The position numbers and the translations under genes were made by a program. Of a stretch of DNA of 64,000 nt, positions 26,196 through 33,494 are shown in pieces. This DNA comes from SHXR01 sp046160305 (GTDB taxonomy: Bacteria; Pseudomonadota; Gammaproteobacteria; Burkholderiales; SG8-39). Each line of letters opens with the position of its first letter. Positions within the stretch are counted from its first letter, which is position 1. A model generated the notes under the pieces. That model saw only the letters and a list, made by a program, of their open reading frames with translations. It was not told the DNA's origin and ran no database searches. The stretch lies in assembly GCA_046160305.1 (NCBI GenBank), contig JBJXGX010000305.1:24962-88961 (forward strand), written 5' to 3'.

Positions 26196-26271
26196 ATATT
26201 CGCGGTGATGAAGCGGATAGGTCGACGCTTGGGCTCGCGCGGGGTCGTGAATGCTTTGATGGCATCAAGGG
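26196..26271. repeat. 76-bp imperfect direct repeat, copy A
   Basis: This matches copy B (27255-27330) without gaps. The first 27 bases differ at 3 positions (starting GATATTCGCGGTGATGAAGC) and the last 24 also differ at 3 (ending TTGATGGCATCAAGG); the middle 25 are mostly different. It lies between the alpha/beta hydrolase stop and the Bug start. Confidence 0.75.
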
Positions 26272-26300
26272 GCGAAACGGTGTACGACTCGCGCTGATGC

Positions 26301-27161
26301 CTACCTCTGCGCGAGCTGCAAGGCAGCGCGCATTAAATGACTATCGGGTCGCCTGAGTTCATCGATGATCGTGAAGTGATTGGTATTGGTGATCGGGATC
26401 AGATCGCCCGCAAGATGCGCCGCTGCCCGGGCGGCGTGGAAATCGCGGCTGCTCGCGACCATTCCTGGCAACTCGCCGGTGCCATACGCAATCGATAGCG
26501 GCTTTGCGACGCCCGGCAAGCGCATCGGCGAAAGCGTTTCGATTTCCGTTTCGCCGAGCTTCACCTTGTCGTTGACATGCGGGGAGTCGCGCAGCGGAGC
26601 GAGATCATAGACGCCGGAAATCGCCATCCCCGCTGTCACGATTGGATGATCCAACAGATACGCCGTCAAATGTCCGCCTGCTGACCAACCCGAGAGGATC
26701 ACTGGGCCCGCGATACCGCGGCGGGCGGCATTTGCAGCGAACCAATCGAGCGCAGCGCGAAGTTCTTGCGTGATCTGCGTGAGGCTTGCCTCGGGTGCCA
26801 GGGTATAGCCAGGTAGCGCCGCCGACCAGCCATTGGCAAGCGCACCTTCGGCGACGCAGGCGAACATCTCCTTGCTGCCGCGTTGCCAATAGCCGCCGTG
26901 AATGAAGACGAAGCAGGGCGCGTTGGGATCGGCACTGGGATACAGATCCCATTTCGTGCGATCCCGAGGCCCATAAGGCAGGTCGAGGTGTTGTGGGCGT
27001 TGCGTGCGCAGGGCGGTCGACGCGGCAGTCCAACCCTCGTTTTTTTGCTGGACGAATGCAGCGCCCGCATGCGCCACATTGTTGAAGGCGAGATTGCGCG
27101 CCTCAAGGGACATCGTCATCCAGTTAGTCGCTATGGGCGCGTGGTGGTTAGGATCGAGCAC
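26301..27161 (-). CDS. Alpha/beta hydrolase (kynurenine formamidase-like)
   Basis: A GTG start at 27159-27161 has AAGGAG seven bases upstream; 286 residues. HGGYWQRG forms the oxyanion-hole motif, GWSAGGH holds the nucleophile Ser, and NTNHFTI near the C-terminus gives the catalytic His; an Asp-rich loop precedes it. The combination HGG-x-W and GxSAGG is that of formamidases and carboxylesterases of the BD-FAE/KynB group. No kynurenine pathway genes are near, so a general amide or ester substrate is more likely. Its flanks carry the two copies of the 76-bp repeat. Confidence 0.82.
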   Translation of the reverse strand: MLDPNHHAPIATNWMTMSLEARNLAFNNVAHAGAAFVQQKNEGWTAASTALRTQRPQHLDLPYGPRDRTKWDLYPSADPNAPCFVFIHGGYWQRGSKEMFACVAEGALANGWSAALPGYTLAPEASLTQITQELRAALDWFAANAARRGIAGPVILSGWSAGGHLTAYLLDHPIVTAGMAISGVYDLAPLRDSPHVNDKVKLGETEIETLSPMRLPGVAKPLSIAYGTGELPGMVASSRDFHAARAAAHLAGDLIPITNTNHFTIIDELRRPDSHLMRAALQLAQR

Positions 27162-27254
27162 AAGAGGGCTCCTTGAATTGGGGTTGGGAACTTGCGTCGG
27201 GCAAAAATACTTTGAATTTATGTCGCGTCTGACCCCGGCTGGCTAAGCGACTGC

Positions 27255-27330
27255 GATATTTGCGGTGATGAAGCGAATGGGATGTCGTTTTCGTTTAAGC
27301 CGAGACATGAATGGATTGATGGCATCAAGG
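27255..27330. repeat. 76-bp imperfect direct repeat, copy B
   Basis: Second copy of the sequence at 26196-26271, same orientation, about 1 kb away on the other side of the hydrolase gene. On the minus strand both copies keep an open frame containing PIRFITANI; copy B would be a 32-codon frame that ends at 27244. The plus strand is also open, so coding is not established. Confidence 0.75.
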
Positions 27331-27359
27331 ATGCCCGCCATGCGCTCGATTTCGAACAC

Positions 27360-27776
27360 TTACCCCGGCACCACCACCCGCGGCGACAGTCCCATCCGTC
27401 GAGAACGTCGGGCGAATTGTTTGTCGTCGAACGACGCCACGCTTTCGCATCCCCTATAGCTTGCATGATGCAAGGCGTCGGCCAGCCCCAGCCCAGCCTC
27501 GCAATTCGCAAGTGCCTGGACGACGCTCGCTCGATCTTCGACCGTGACTTGCGGCAACGCCAGCAAATGATTCAGCACCGCCGCGATTTGCGCGGTTGAG
27601 AATTTGTAGTATCCGCGCATTACCCATTCCAGCTCAAGCAGCACGGTCTTGCAGACCATCAGCGATTTGCCCGATTCGATCAGGCGGCGCGCGGCCTCGC
27701 GCTGCTTTTTCGCCTCGGCGTCGCCGTCATCCTCAACGTAATAGCGTACAAGGACGTTGGTATCGAGCCCGATCAC
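27360..27776 (-). CDS. PIN-domain ribonuclease toxin, VapC-like
   Basis: 138 residues. PIN acidic residues are in place: Asp5 (LDTNVLVRYY), Glu48 or Glu50 (LLELEWV), Asp100 (GLADALHH) and Asp117/118 (ASFDDKQF). Toxins of this family cleave tRNA or rRNA when released from their antitoxin. The start overlaps the stop of the upstream AbrB-type antitoxin gene by 4 bp, the normal arrangement. The full set of catalytic residues suggests an active toxin. Confidence 0.9.
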   Translation of the reverse strand: MIGLDTNVLVRYYVEDDGDAEAKKQREAARRLIESGKSLMVCKTVLLELEWVMRGYYKFSTAQIAAVLNHLLALPQVTVEDRASVVQALANCEAGLGLADALHHASYRGCESVASFDDKQFARRSRRMGLSPRVVVPG

Positions 27777-28039
27777 TTGCTTGGTCTCGACTTACCCGTC
27801 GATTTTCCCTTGCGCAGCAAATCCGACGGATCGAAATCGGCTGGCACGGCGGCCCGTCTGCTTTTGAGTATGCCGAAACCGCTCGCGGAAACCTTCGCCG
27901 GCGTGCTGAATATGCGCATTTCCAAATGGTCACCCACCAGGACAAACTCGACCTTGCTGCCCTGACGTAAGCCCAACTGCTGCCGCAGCGGTTTCGGAAT
28001 CGTGACTTGTCCTTTGCTCGTAACAGATGTGCTGTCCAT
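27773..28039 (-). CDS. AbrB/MazE-type antitoxin, VapB-like
   Basis: The ATG at 28037-28039 (88 residues) follows AGGTG; an upstream in-frame GTG at 28046-28048 would add three residues. The swapped-hairpin DNA-binding domain is at the N-terminus (TSVTSKGQVTIPKPLR then LGLRQGSKVEFVLVGDHLEM). The basic tail, with a FDPSDLL segment, would wrap the toxin. It should autorepress the operon, and the AT-rich stretch at 28050-28085 upstream is the likely promoter/operator. Confidence 0.88.
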   Translation of the reverse strand: MDSTSVTSKGQVTIPKPLRQQLGLRQGSKVEFVLVGDHLEMRIFSTPAKVSASGFGILKSRRAAVPADFDPSDLLRKGKSTGKSRPSK

Positions 28040-28141
28040 GATCGGCACCTATTCAATAAATGGTAATACTTGGTAAGGCTATCATGACTCATAGGGCGAC
28101 AACTCGCGGACCTAAGGCCAATTGAACGGGAAATCCACGCC

Positions 28142-28263
28142 ATCGGCGAGGCGGCGCAATTCGGACAGTCTCAGCTCGCCAAGCTGACGGGCGTCAACGC
28201 GCGTACGCTGCAAAACTGGGAGCAGCATCGAACGCGGCCAACCGGTCCGGCGTGCGCTTCAGG
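28142..28263 (+). pseudogene. Fragment of an XRE/HigA-type antitoxin gene
   Basis: Frame +2 reads FGQSQLAKLTGVNARTLQNW, EQHRTRPTGPACAS and then a stop. This is the helix-turn-helix and the conserved RTLQNWEQGxRxPTGPA-type tail of HigA/NadS antitoxins. The open frame extends upstream to about 28088 but has no start codon, and the region after GPA is missing. The following bases up to 28512 contain no gene I recognise. Confidence 0.6.
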
Positions 28264-28512
28264 ATGATCTGGTAGCGACCATCGAGTGTCATCGGCATGG
28301 CCACCCGCTTCAAGCCGATCTTTTTATAGTGCCGGTCGATCGCTTCGAACACGCAGGTGGCTTTGCGTTCGGCGGGCCATGGGCCATGGGCGCTTGAGCG
28401 TTGGCTGGGCTCGGGTTCGGCAGCGCCAGTATCCACGGCCTCCCGTCTCACTACAATGTGGGCGGGAGCGTGTTCGTCAGGATCGAATTGGAGCCACTGT
28501 TGATAGTCGGCA

Positions 28513-29460
28513 ATGAATGAATCGCGCGTATCCGCGAGTTCGAACGCGAATCCGAGTGTCGACGCCGCTTCGACCTATCAAGGGATTGCGTTCCTGATCA
28601 TCGCGGTCCTCGGCTGGGGTCTCGTGTGGCCGATCAATAAGGTGGTCTTGGAGAGCATGTCGCCCTATTGGTTTGCGGCGATCCGCTCGGCAATGGGCGC
28701 AGCGGCGCTAATGGTCATCTCGATTCCCGGAGGGCGGCTTGTGGTGCCGCCGCGATCGGACATGCCTATCCTGTTGAGCATCACGCTGCTGCATATGGTC
28801 GGTTTCGCGCTCCTTGCATCGATCGGGTTGCAGTTGGTTCCGGTGGGTCGTTCTGTCGTGCTCGCCTATACGACACCTTTGTGGGTCATGCCGGCGGCGG
28901 CATTGTTTCTGGGTGAGCGGCTCACGCTGCGCCGCACGATCGGTGTCGCGCTTGGGTTGTTCGGACTGGTGGTGCTGTTCAATCCCTTTGCGTTCGACTG
29001 GAGCGAGCGCGCCTCGGTGATCGGGCATGCCGCACTGTTGCTCGCTGCATTGTGCTGGGCGGCGAGTATCGTGCACATTCGCGGTCACACATGGCGCTCG
29101 ACGCCGTTTCAGCTCGTACCGTGGGAGGCGCTGCTGGCGACGGTGATCCTGTTTTGCATCGCGCCGCTTGCGGAGCCGTGGGTTGCGGTCGACTGGGATG
29201 CGAAGCTGATCGGTCTCGTGTTCGCGAGCAGCATCGTTGGCGTGGCAATCCCGTACTGGGCGATCGCGATGGCGGGTCGAAGGTTGTCAGCGATCACGGT
29301 ATCGCAGGGACTGCTCGGGGCGCCGATCATTGGTATCGCCGTCGCTACGGTCGCGCTGGGCGAAGCGCCGGACCTGTCCGTGTGGATCGCGCTCGTCTTG
29401 GTCGTCGGCGGAGTCGCGTTTGGCACGACAGGCAGCCGGCCACGCCGAGTCCGTGATTAA
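28513..29460 (+). CDS. EamA/DMT family transporter
   Basis: 315 residues with ten hydrophobic segments arranged as two EamA repeats (about 25-150 and 165-300). LIIAVLGWGLVWPINKVVLE is the typical first helix, and the AYTTPLWVMPAAALFLGERL stretch (positions about 115-135) is the repeat signature. It is probably an exporter of metabolites or amino acids. It stands alone between TA-gene remnants and the hairpin/relic region, and its start has no strong ribosome binding site (CAATGAATGAATC). Confidence 0.88.
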   Translation: MNESRVSASSNANPSVDAASTYQGIAFLIIAVLGWGLVWPINKVVLESMSPYWFAAIRSAMGAAALMVISIPGGRLVVPPRSDMPILLSITLLHMVGFALLASIGLQLVPVGRSVVLAYTTPLWVMPAAALFLGERLTLRRTIGVALGLFGLVVLFNPFAFDWSERASVIGHAALLLAALCWAASIVHIRGHTWRSTPFQLVPWEALLATVILFCIAPLAEPWVAVDWDAKLIGLVFASSIVGVAIPYWAIAMAGRRLSAITVSQGLLGAPIIGIAVATVALGEAPDLSVWIALVLVVGGVAFGTTGSRPRRVRD

Positions 29461-29638
29461 AGAGGGCAGTGCCGCGGCGTTGTCGATGGACCACTCGGAA
29501 GCCGTGAAGAACAAGGCAGAACAAGTTGAGGCGATGCGCCAATCCCGCAATGCTGGACGCAGCACCGAGACGGGCGGCGCTGGATTTCATCAAGAATCAC
29601 CATCCGGTCTGCCAGCGATTCCGGATCGCGAATTTTTC

Positions 29639-29678
29639 ATCCTTGTATATTAAAAGTGGACTTTTAATATGCAAGGAT
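29639..29678. other. AT-rich 19-bp inverted repeat
   Basis: The arms ATCCTTGTATATTAAAAGT (29639-29657) and ACTTTTAATATGCAAGGAT (29660-29678) pair throughout except for one T/G position and are separated by GG. Such AT-rich DNA is foreign to the surrounding GC-rich sequence. It is followed by no T-tract. It may be an operator of a lost toxin-antitoxin or regulator gene, or the end of a mobile element. Confidence 0.6.
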
Positions 29679-29702
29679 AAGATCAAGGAAACAGCGGGCA
29701 GC

Positions 29703-29756
29703 CTGTTTCTCGTTGAGCAGAACGCCAAGCAGGAATTGGCGATCGCCGATCGTGCC
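29703..29756 (+). pseudogene. Fragment of a LivF-type ABC transporter ATPase gene
   Basis: The bases encode LFLVEQNAKQELAIADRA. This matches the highly conserved H-loop-distal segment of the branched-chain amino acid transporter ATPase LivF (LLVEQNAK-x-AL-x-IADRA). The frame ends at 29771. No other part of the ATPase is present, so this is a relic. The rest of 29461-29833 has only the AT-rich inverted repeat and short meaningless frames. Confidence 0.5.
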
Positions 29757-29833
29757 GTATCCTCTGCATGATGACCTCGCAACCGGCGTGCGTGCGACCG
29801 CCGTCGTTCAGGGAATGGCGGAGGTCGATGCGT

Positions 29834-30817
29834 TCAATCCGACTTCAGCCCTAGCGATTTAATCACCGGCGACCAACTGGTCACTTCATCTTCCACAAAG
29901 CGCTGTGCCTTGTCGGGAGTGCTGTCCGCGTAGACCTCCAGACCCGCCTTGGTCCACAGTTCGAGCATGGTGCTGTCGGCCATCGTCGTGTTGACCGCGG
30001 CTACGATTTTTTCGATGACGGGTTGCGGCGTGCGGGCCGGAACGAACAGACCGAAGAAATTGATGGCGATCATGCCTTGCACGGTTTCGCGCGCGGTCGG
30101 AATGTCGGGCGCGATCGCCGAGCGGTTTGCCGTCGTGACGGCCAGAATGCGGACTTTCCCGGTCCGATGAAGATCAAAGACGTGGCCGCTGATGTTTGGC
30201 ACGGCGACCGGAATATGACCGCCAAGTAAATCAGTCAGCGCGGCCGGACCGCCACGGTACGACACGTGAGAAAGACCGGGTGCGTTGATCAGCGATCGGA
30301 ATAATTCGCCCGCGAGGTGTCCGGTCGACCCGGTACCGGCCGAACCGTAGGAAAGCTGTCGCGCGGGAGCGCTCGCATAGGCCACAAACTCTTTCAGCGT
30401 ATTCACCGGCAGCGATGGATGAACGCTGATGGCGTTGCCGCCGGTTGCCAGCATTGCGATGCACCGGAAGTCCTTGAGCGGATGGTACGGCGGTGTGGAC
30501 ACCGTGAGCGGCCCGATCACATGCGTTGCGGCGCTTCCCAGCAGCATCGTGTAGCCATCGGGCGCGGCGCGTGCCACGGCGTTGGCACCGATGACACCGC
30601 CCGCGCCGCTCAGGTTTTCGATCACCATCGAGCCGAGCGCCGACTTCATGCGATCGGCAAACGGGCGTGCCACCGTATCGTTAATACCGCCAGGCGGAAA
30701 CGGCACGATCAAGCGAATCGGTTTGGTCGGATAACTCTGTGCCGCACTGGAGCCGGCGGCAACAATACCGATCACCACGACGAACAACGCAGCGCCTGCT
30801 CGGGCTGTCATTCCCAT
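29834..30817 (-). CDS. Bug family (TctC-like) receptor
   Basis: The start at 30815-30817 follows GGAAAG and gives 327 residues; a longer open frame upstream has no family similarity. Signal peptide to about SSAAQS, then YPTKPIRLIVPFPPGGINDT, NLSGAGGVIGANA, APDGYTMLLGSA, an altered linker (STPPYHPLKDFRCI), YGSAGTGSTGHL, HVSYRGGPAALTDLL and IAPDIPTARET. The Asp after the PPGG motif is present (NDT). Divergent from the NMT1-like gene; the 145-bp gap should contain both promoters. Confidence 0.92.
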   Translation of the reverse strand: MGMTARAGAALFVVVIGIVAAGSSAAQSYPTKPIRLIVPFPPGGINDTVARPFADRMKSALGSMVIENLSGAGGVIGANAVARAAPDGYTMLLGSAATHVIGPLTVSTPPYHPLKDFRCIAMLATGGNAISVHPSLPVNTLKEFVAYASAPARQLSYGSAGTGSTGHLAGELFRSLINAPGLSHVSYRGGPAALTDLLGGHIPVAVPNISGHVFDLHRTGKVRILAVTTANRSAIAPDIPTARETVQGMIAINFFGLFVPARTPQPVIEKIVAAVNTTMADSTMLELWTKAGLEVYADSTPDKAQRFVEDEVTSWSPVIKSLGLKSD

Positions 30818-30962
30818 TGTTATTTCTTTCCGAAGAGGCATAGGCGAACCGCGGAACCATGGCCGGTCGCGGATACGTCTAGTTGTTGCGAGTCGTTGCG
30901 AGTTGTTGCGGTATGCTAATCGCAATTCGCGCCGGGCAAGTGGCGCACCACTCCGGAAGGAT

Positions 30963-31835
30963 ATGACCGTGACAGTCGCGACAGTCGTGAGAATCGCTCC
31001 CAATAACCCGGTATTCGATTTGCCGGTGATCGTCGCAATCGAGGAAGGCTTGTTCGCCAAGGCGGACCTCGACGTGAGCTTCTCGGCGACCTACGCGGAT
31101 CGCGAGAAAGACACCGTCGAGAAGCCGATCCTCTCAAGACTCAAGGAGCAGCTCTTCGAGTGCGGCTCGGCCAATAGCTACAACGTCTGCGAATGGGCCA
31201 GCATCGACCGGCTGGAACGCGGCACACGCGGTGGCAGCATCGCAGCACTTCGGGCGGCGGTCGCGGCACAGGCCATCCTCACCTTCGAGGACGCGTTGCA
31301 GACGCCGCGCGATATGGCCGGCGTTCCGGTCGTCGTGCAGGAACTCACCGGCTCGCACTATACAACGCTCCAGATGCTGGAGAGCGCGGTCGGCCGTGAG
31401 CACGTCAAGATCGAGAACGGTGGACTCCCGCAAATGCGTTGGCGCGGATTGAAGAGCGGCCTCCACCGCGCGGTCGCGGTGATGGAGCCGTTTATCAGTC
31501 TGGGGCTCAAGGAGGGCGCGCATATCATTGCCGCCTCGTTCTATCGCGGCGGTGAGGTGGTGGGGCCTGAACTCACGTCCGAGCAGCGCAAGGCCTACTA
31601 CGATGCAGAGAATCAAGCGGTCGATCTGATCAACGCGGATTTCTACCAGTACGCGCATCACGTCACCGCCGCCACCCACGGCGCGCTCGAACCGCGCGAG
31701 TTGCTGAAGGCATTCGTCCATTACAAGCACGTCGACTACTACGATCCGGACCGGTTCAACCGGGCCTATGACTGGATGAAGGCGCGCGGCATGACTGACG
31801 GGCAGGGTGCGCACGGGGCATTGGTGGTTGGCTAA
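30963..31835 (+). CDS. Substrate-binding protein-like, NMT1/TauA type
   Basis: The ATG at 30963 has GGAAGGA upstream and gives 290 residues. The N-terminal APNNPVFDLPVIVAIEEGLF and later the ELTGSHYTTLQML, GLKSGLHRAVAVMEPFISLG and DWMKARGMTDG stretches resemble periplasmic binding proteins of the NMT1/THI5/nitrate-taurine group. No signal peptide or lipobox is visible, which is unusual: the protein may be cytoplasmic and act as a ligand sensor or enzyme. No ABC ATPase or permease is nearby. It precedes the TauD-like dioxygenase by 69 bp, so the two probably work on the same compound. Confidence 0.7.
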   Translation: MTVTVATVVRIAPNNPVFDLPVIVAIEEGLFAKADLDVSFSATYADREKDTVEKPILSRLKEQLFECGSANSYNVCEWASIDRLERGTRGGSIAALRAAVAAQAILTFEDALQTPRDMAGVPVVVQELTGSHYTTLQMLESAVGREHVKIENGGLPQMRWRGLKSGLHRAVAVMEPFISLGLKEGAHIIAASFYRGGEVVGPELTSEQRKAYYDAENQAVDLINADFYQYAHHVTAATHGALEPRELLKAFVHYKHVDYYDPDRFNRAYDWMKARGMTDGQGAHGALVVG

Positions 31836-31904
31836 CGCGCGTCGGATTTGCCTTCGCGATTTGGCTACCAGCAGATAACGCGCCGATCGAATGTGATTCG
31901 AAAA

Positions 31905-32729
31905 ATGAGCCTCAACAGCATTAGCGTGACACCTCTTTCGCCGCATATCGGCGCGGAGATCACCGGTGTCGATCTGCGCGAGCCATTACACGGTGAGCAG
32001 GTGGAGGAAATTCACGCGGCCCTGATGCGCCATCTCGTGGTCTTTTTCCGCGACCAGCCGATCGACTTCGTCGCGCATAAACGCTTTTGCAGCTATTTCG
32101 GCGCAATGCACATCCATGTCGGCGGCGATGGCACCGCTTCGAGCACTGTCGAGGGCCATCCTGAAATCCGGCGCCAACATTTCACCGCCGATTCGAAGCG
32201 TGTGTCGGGCGAGGTGTGGCATACCGATCAATCCTGCGCGCCGATCCCGCCGATGGGCAGCATCCTGCACCAGCACATCGTGCCGCCGATGGGCGGGGGC
32301 GACACGCTGTTCGCCAGCATGTATGCGGCGTACGACGAGCTGTCGGCTCCCATGCAGCGCTTTCTTGAAGGCATGACCGCAATGCACGACGGCGCATTGT
32401 TGTTCGATAAGACGTCGACCAAGTATCCGACCGCCGTGCATCCGGTGATCGTGCGCCATCCGGTCACTGGCCGCAAACTGATCTATGTGAATCGTGGCTT
32501 CACGGCGCGCATCAACGAGTTGCCGGTGACGGAAAGCGCGGCGGTGCTCGCATTTCTGTTCGAGCATTGCGCGCGGCCGGACTTCCAGATGCGCTTTCAT
32601 TGGCGCGCGCATTCGATTGCCTTTTGGGACAATCGCTGCACCCAGCACCAGGCGATCTGGGACTACCACCCGAATGTGCGGTCCGGTTACCGGATCCAGA
32701 TCAAAGGCACGGCGCCGCCGATTGGTTAG
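31905..32729 (+). CDS. TauD/TfdA family Fe(II)/2-oxoglutarate dioxygenase
   Basis: 274 residues from the ATG at 31905. The start VTPLSPHIGAEITGVDL is the family hallmark. Iron ligands are His106 and Asp108 (EVWHTDQS) and His248 (NRCTQHQA); Arg263 (GYRIQI) should bind 2-oxoglutarate. Family members hydroxylate taurine, 2,4-D, alkyl sulfates or other acids and so release sulfite, phenol or aldehyde. The neighbouring NMT1-like binding protein fits a taurine- or aryloxyalkanoate-like substrate, though no sulfur-starvation genes are adjacent. Confidence 0.9.
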   Translation: MSLNSISVTPLSPHIGAEITGVDLREPLHGEQVEEIHAALMRHLVVFFRDQPIDFVAHKRFCSYFGAMHIHVGGDGTASSTVEGHPEIRRQHFTADSKRVSGEVWHTDQSCAPIPPMGSILHQHIVPPMGGGDTLFASMYAAYDELSAPMQRFLEGMTAMHDGALLFDKTSTKYPTAVHPVIVRHPVTGRKLIYVNRGFTARINELPVTESAAVLAFLFEHCARPDFQMRFHWRAHSIAFWDNRCTQHQAIWDYHPNVRSGYRIQIKGTAPPIG

Positions 32730-32754
32730 CGAGTGGACGGCTCCGCTCACTCGC
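32729..32754. terminator. Hairpin at the end of the dioxygenase gene
   Basis: GCGAGTG (32729-32735) pairs with CACTCGC (32748-32754). It begins on the last base of the stop codon. No T-tract follows. The rest of the gap to 32917 shows no supportable gene. Confidence 0.4.
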
Positions 32755-32917
32755 GCGTCAGTGCGGCCAAGCGCGCGATGAAAATCCGATCGCCGGGTCA
32801 GTCAAACATCGCAGATGTCGCGGCCAACACGGATCTTGGCCGCATCGCCCATTCGACGCAGGCCGACTTTGTCGTGGCCGGCCGCGTGAATCACCGGGCC
32901 CGAAGCCTATTAAGGCG

Positions 32918-33310
32918 CTACTTGATCACTTCCCAGAATATTCCCGCAATGCAGATGAAACCCAGCGTGAATATGACGGTCCTGATATAGGCGATCCCTA
33001 ACAAATAAACGACCGCATGTCCAAGTCGCAGCCAGAAAAAGCACACCGCCCAAAACGCCGTCATGGCATTCGCCTTGCCGGCCAAATGCGCAATGATCAC
33101 GAGCGCTGCAAATGGCGCGAACACCTCGACCGCGTTCATATACGTGCGATCGGCACGTTTCCCCCACGACGGTAGGGGGCGCGGCGTCGGATCCACGTAG
33201 TTGATCGGTTTGGGAAATCCGTTCGTCATGACCTGCGCCACGACATAGGGTATCCACAGGACTGCCGTCAGCAATGCCGTCAGCGCGAGGTATTTGAGGT
33301 CAGTCGACAT
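32918..33310 (-). CDS. MAPEG family membrane protein
   Basis: The ATG at 33308-33310 follows AAAGGAGA on the minus strand and gives 130 residues, usual for bacterial MAPEG proteins. Four hydrophobic segments are visible (about 7-27, 58-74, 79-98, 108-126). The RTYMNAVEVFAPFAALVIIA segment and WLRLGHAVVYLLGI are typical of the family. Eukaryotic members use glutathione; the bacterial members of this subgroup have no known function. It lies downstream of the radical SAM gene on the same strand, 184 bp away. Confidence 0.85.
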   Translation of the reverse strand: MSTDLKYLALTALLTAVLWIPYVVAQVMTNGFPKPINYVDPTPRPLPSWGKRADRTYMNAVEVFAPFAALVIIAHLAGKANAMTAFWAVCFFWLRLGHAVVYLLGIAYIRTVIFTLGFICIAGIFWEVIK

Positions 33311-33494
33311 GGGGATCTCCTTTGGTTTGAATGGGCGAATTATCGTAGCGGGCGTCACGTGCAGATATCGACGTCATCGAGACGTGCGGTTCACTTCGCT
33401 TTCGATCCGCCATCGGCCCTTGCAGTCGGATGCTGGCCTTGCAGAATCGCACATAAGCCCCCTCGGGCATCTGTTTATCAATACACCCCCTCAC

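Noticed and set aside
28194..28451. Possible small minus-strand gene (85 codons)
   Set aside because: The middle looks protein-like (FEAIDRHYKKIGLKRVAMPM) but the start has no ribosome binding site and the end runs into the HTH relic; I cannot support it as a gene.
32733..32990. Small plus-strand frame after the dioxygenase
   Set aside because: Starts inside a hairpin, overlaps the MAPEG gene end and has no motif.
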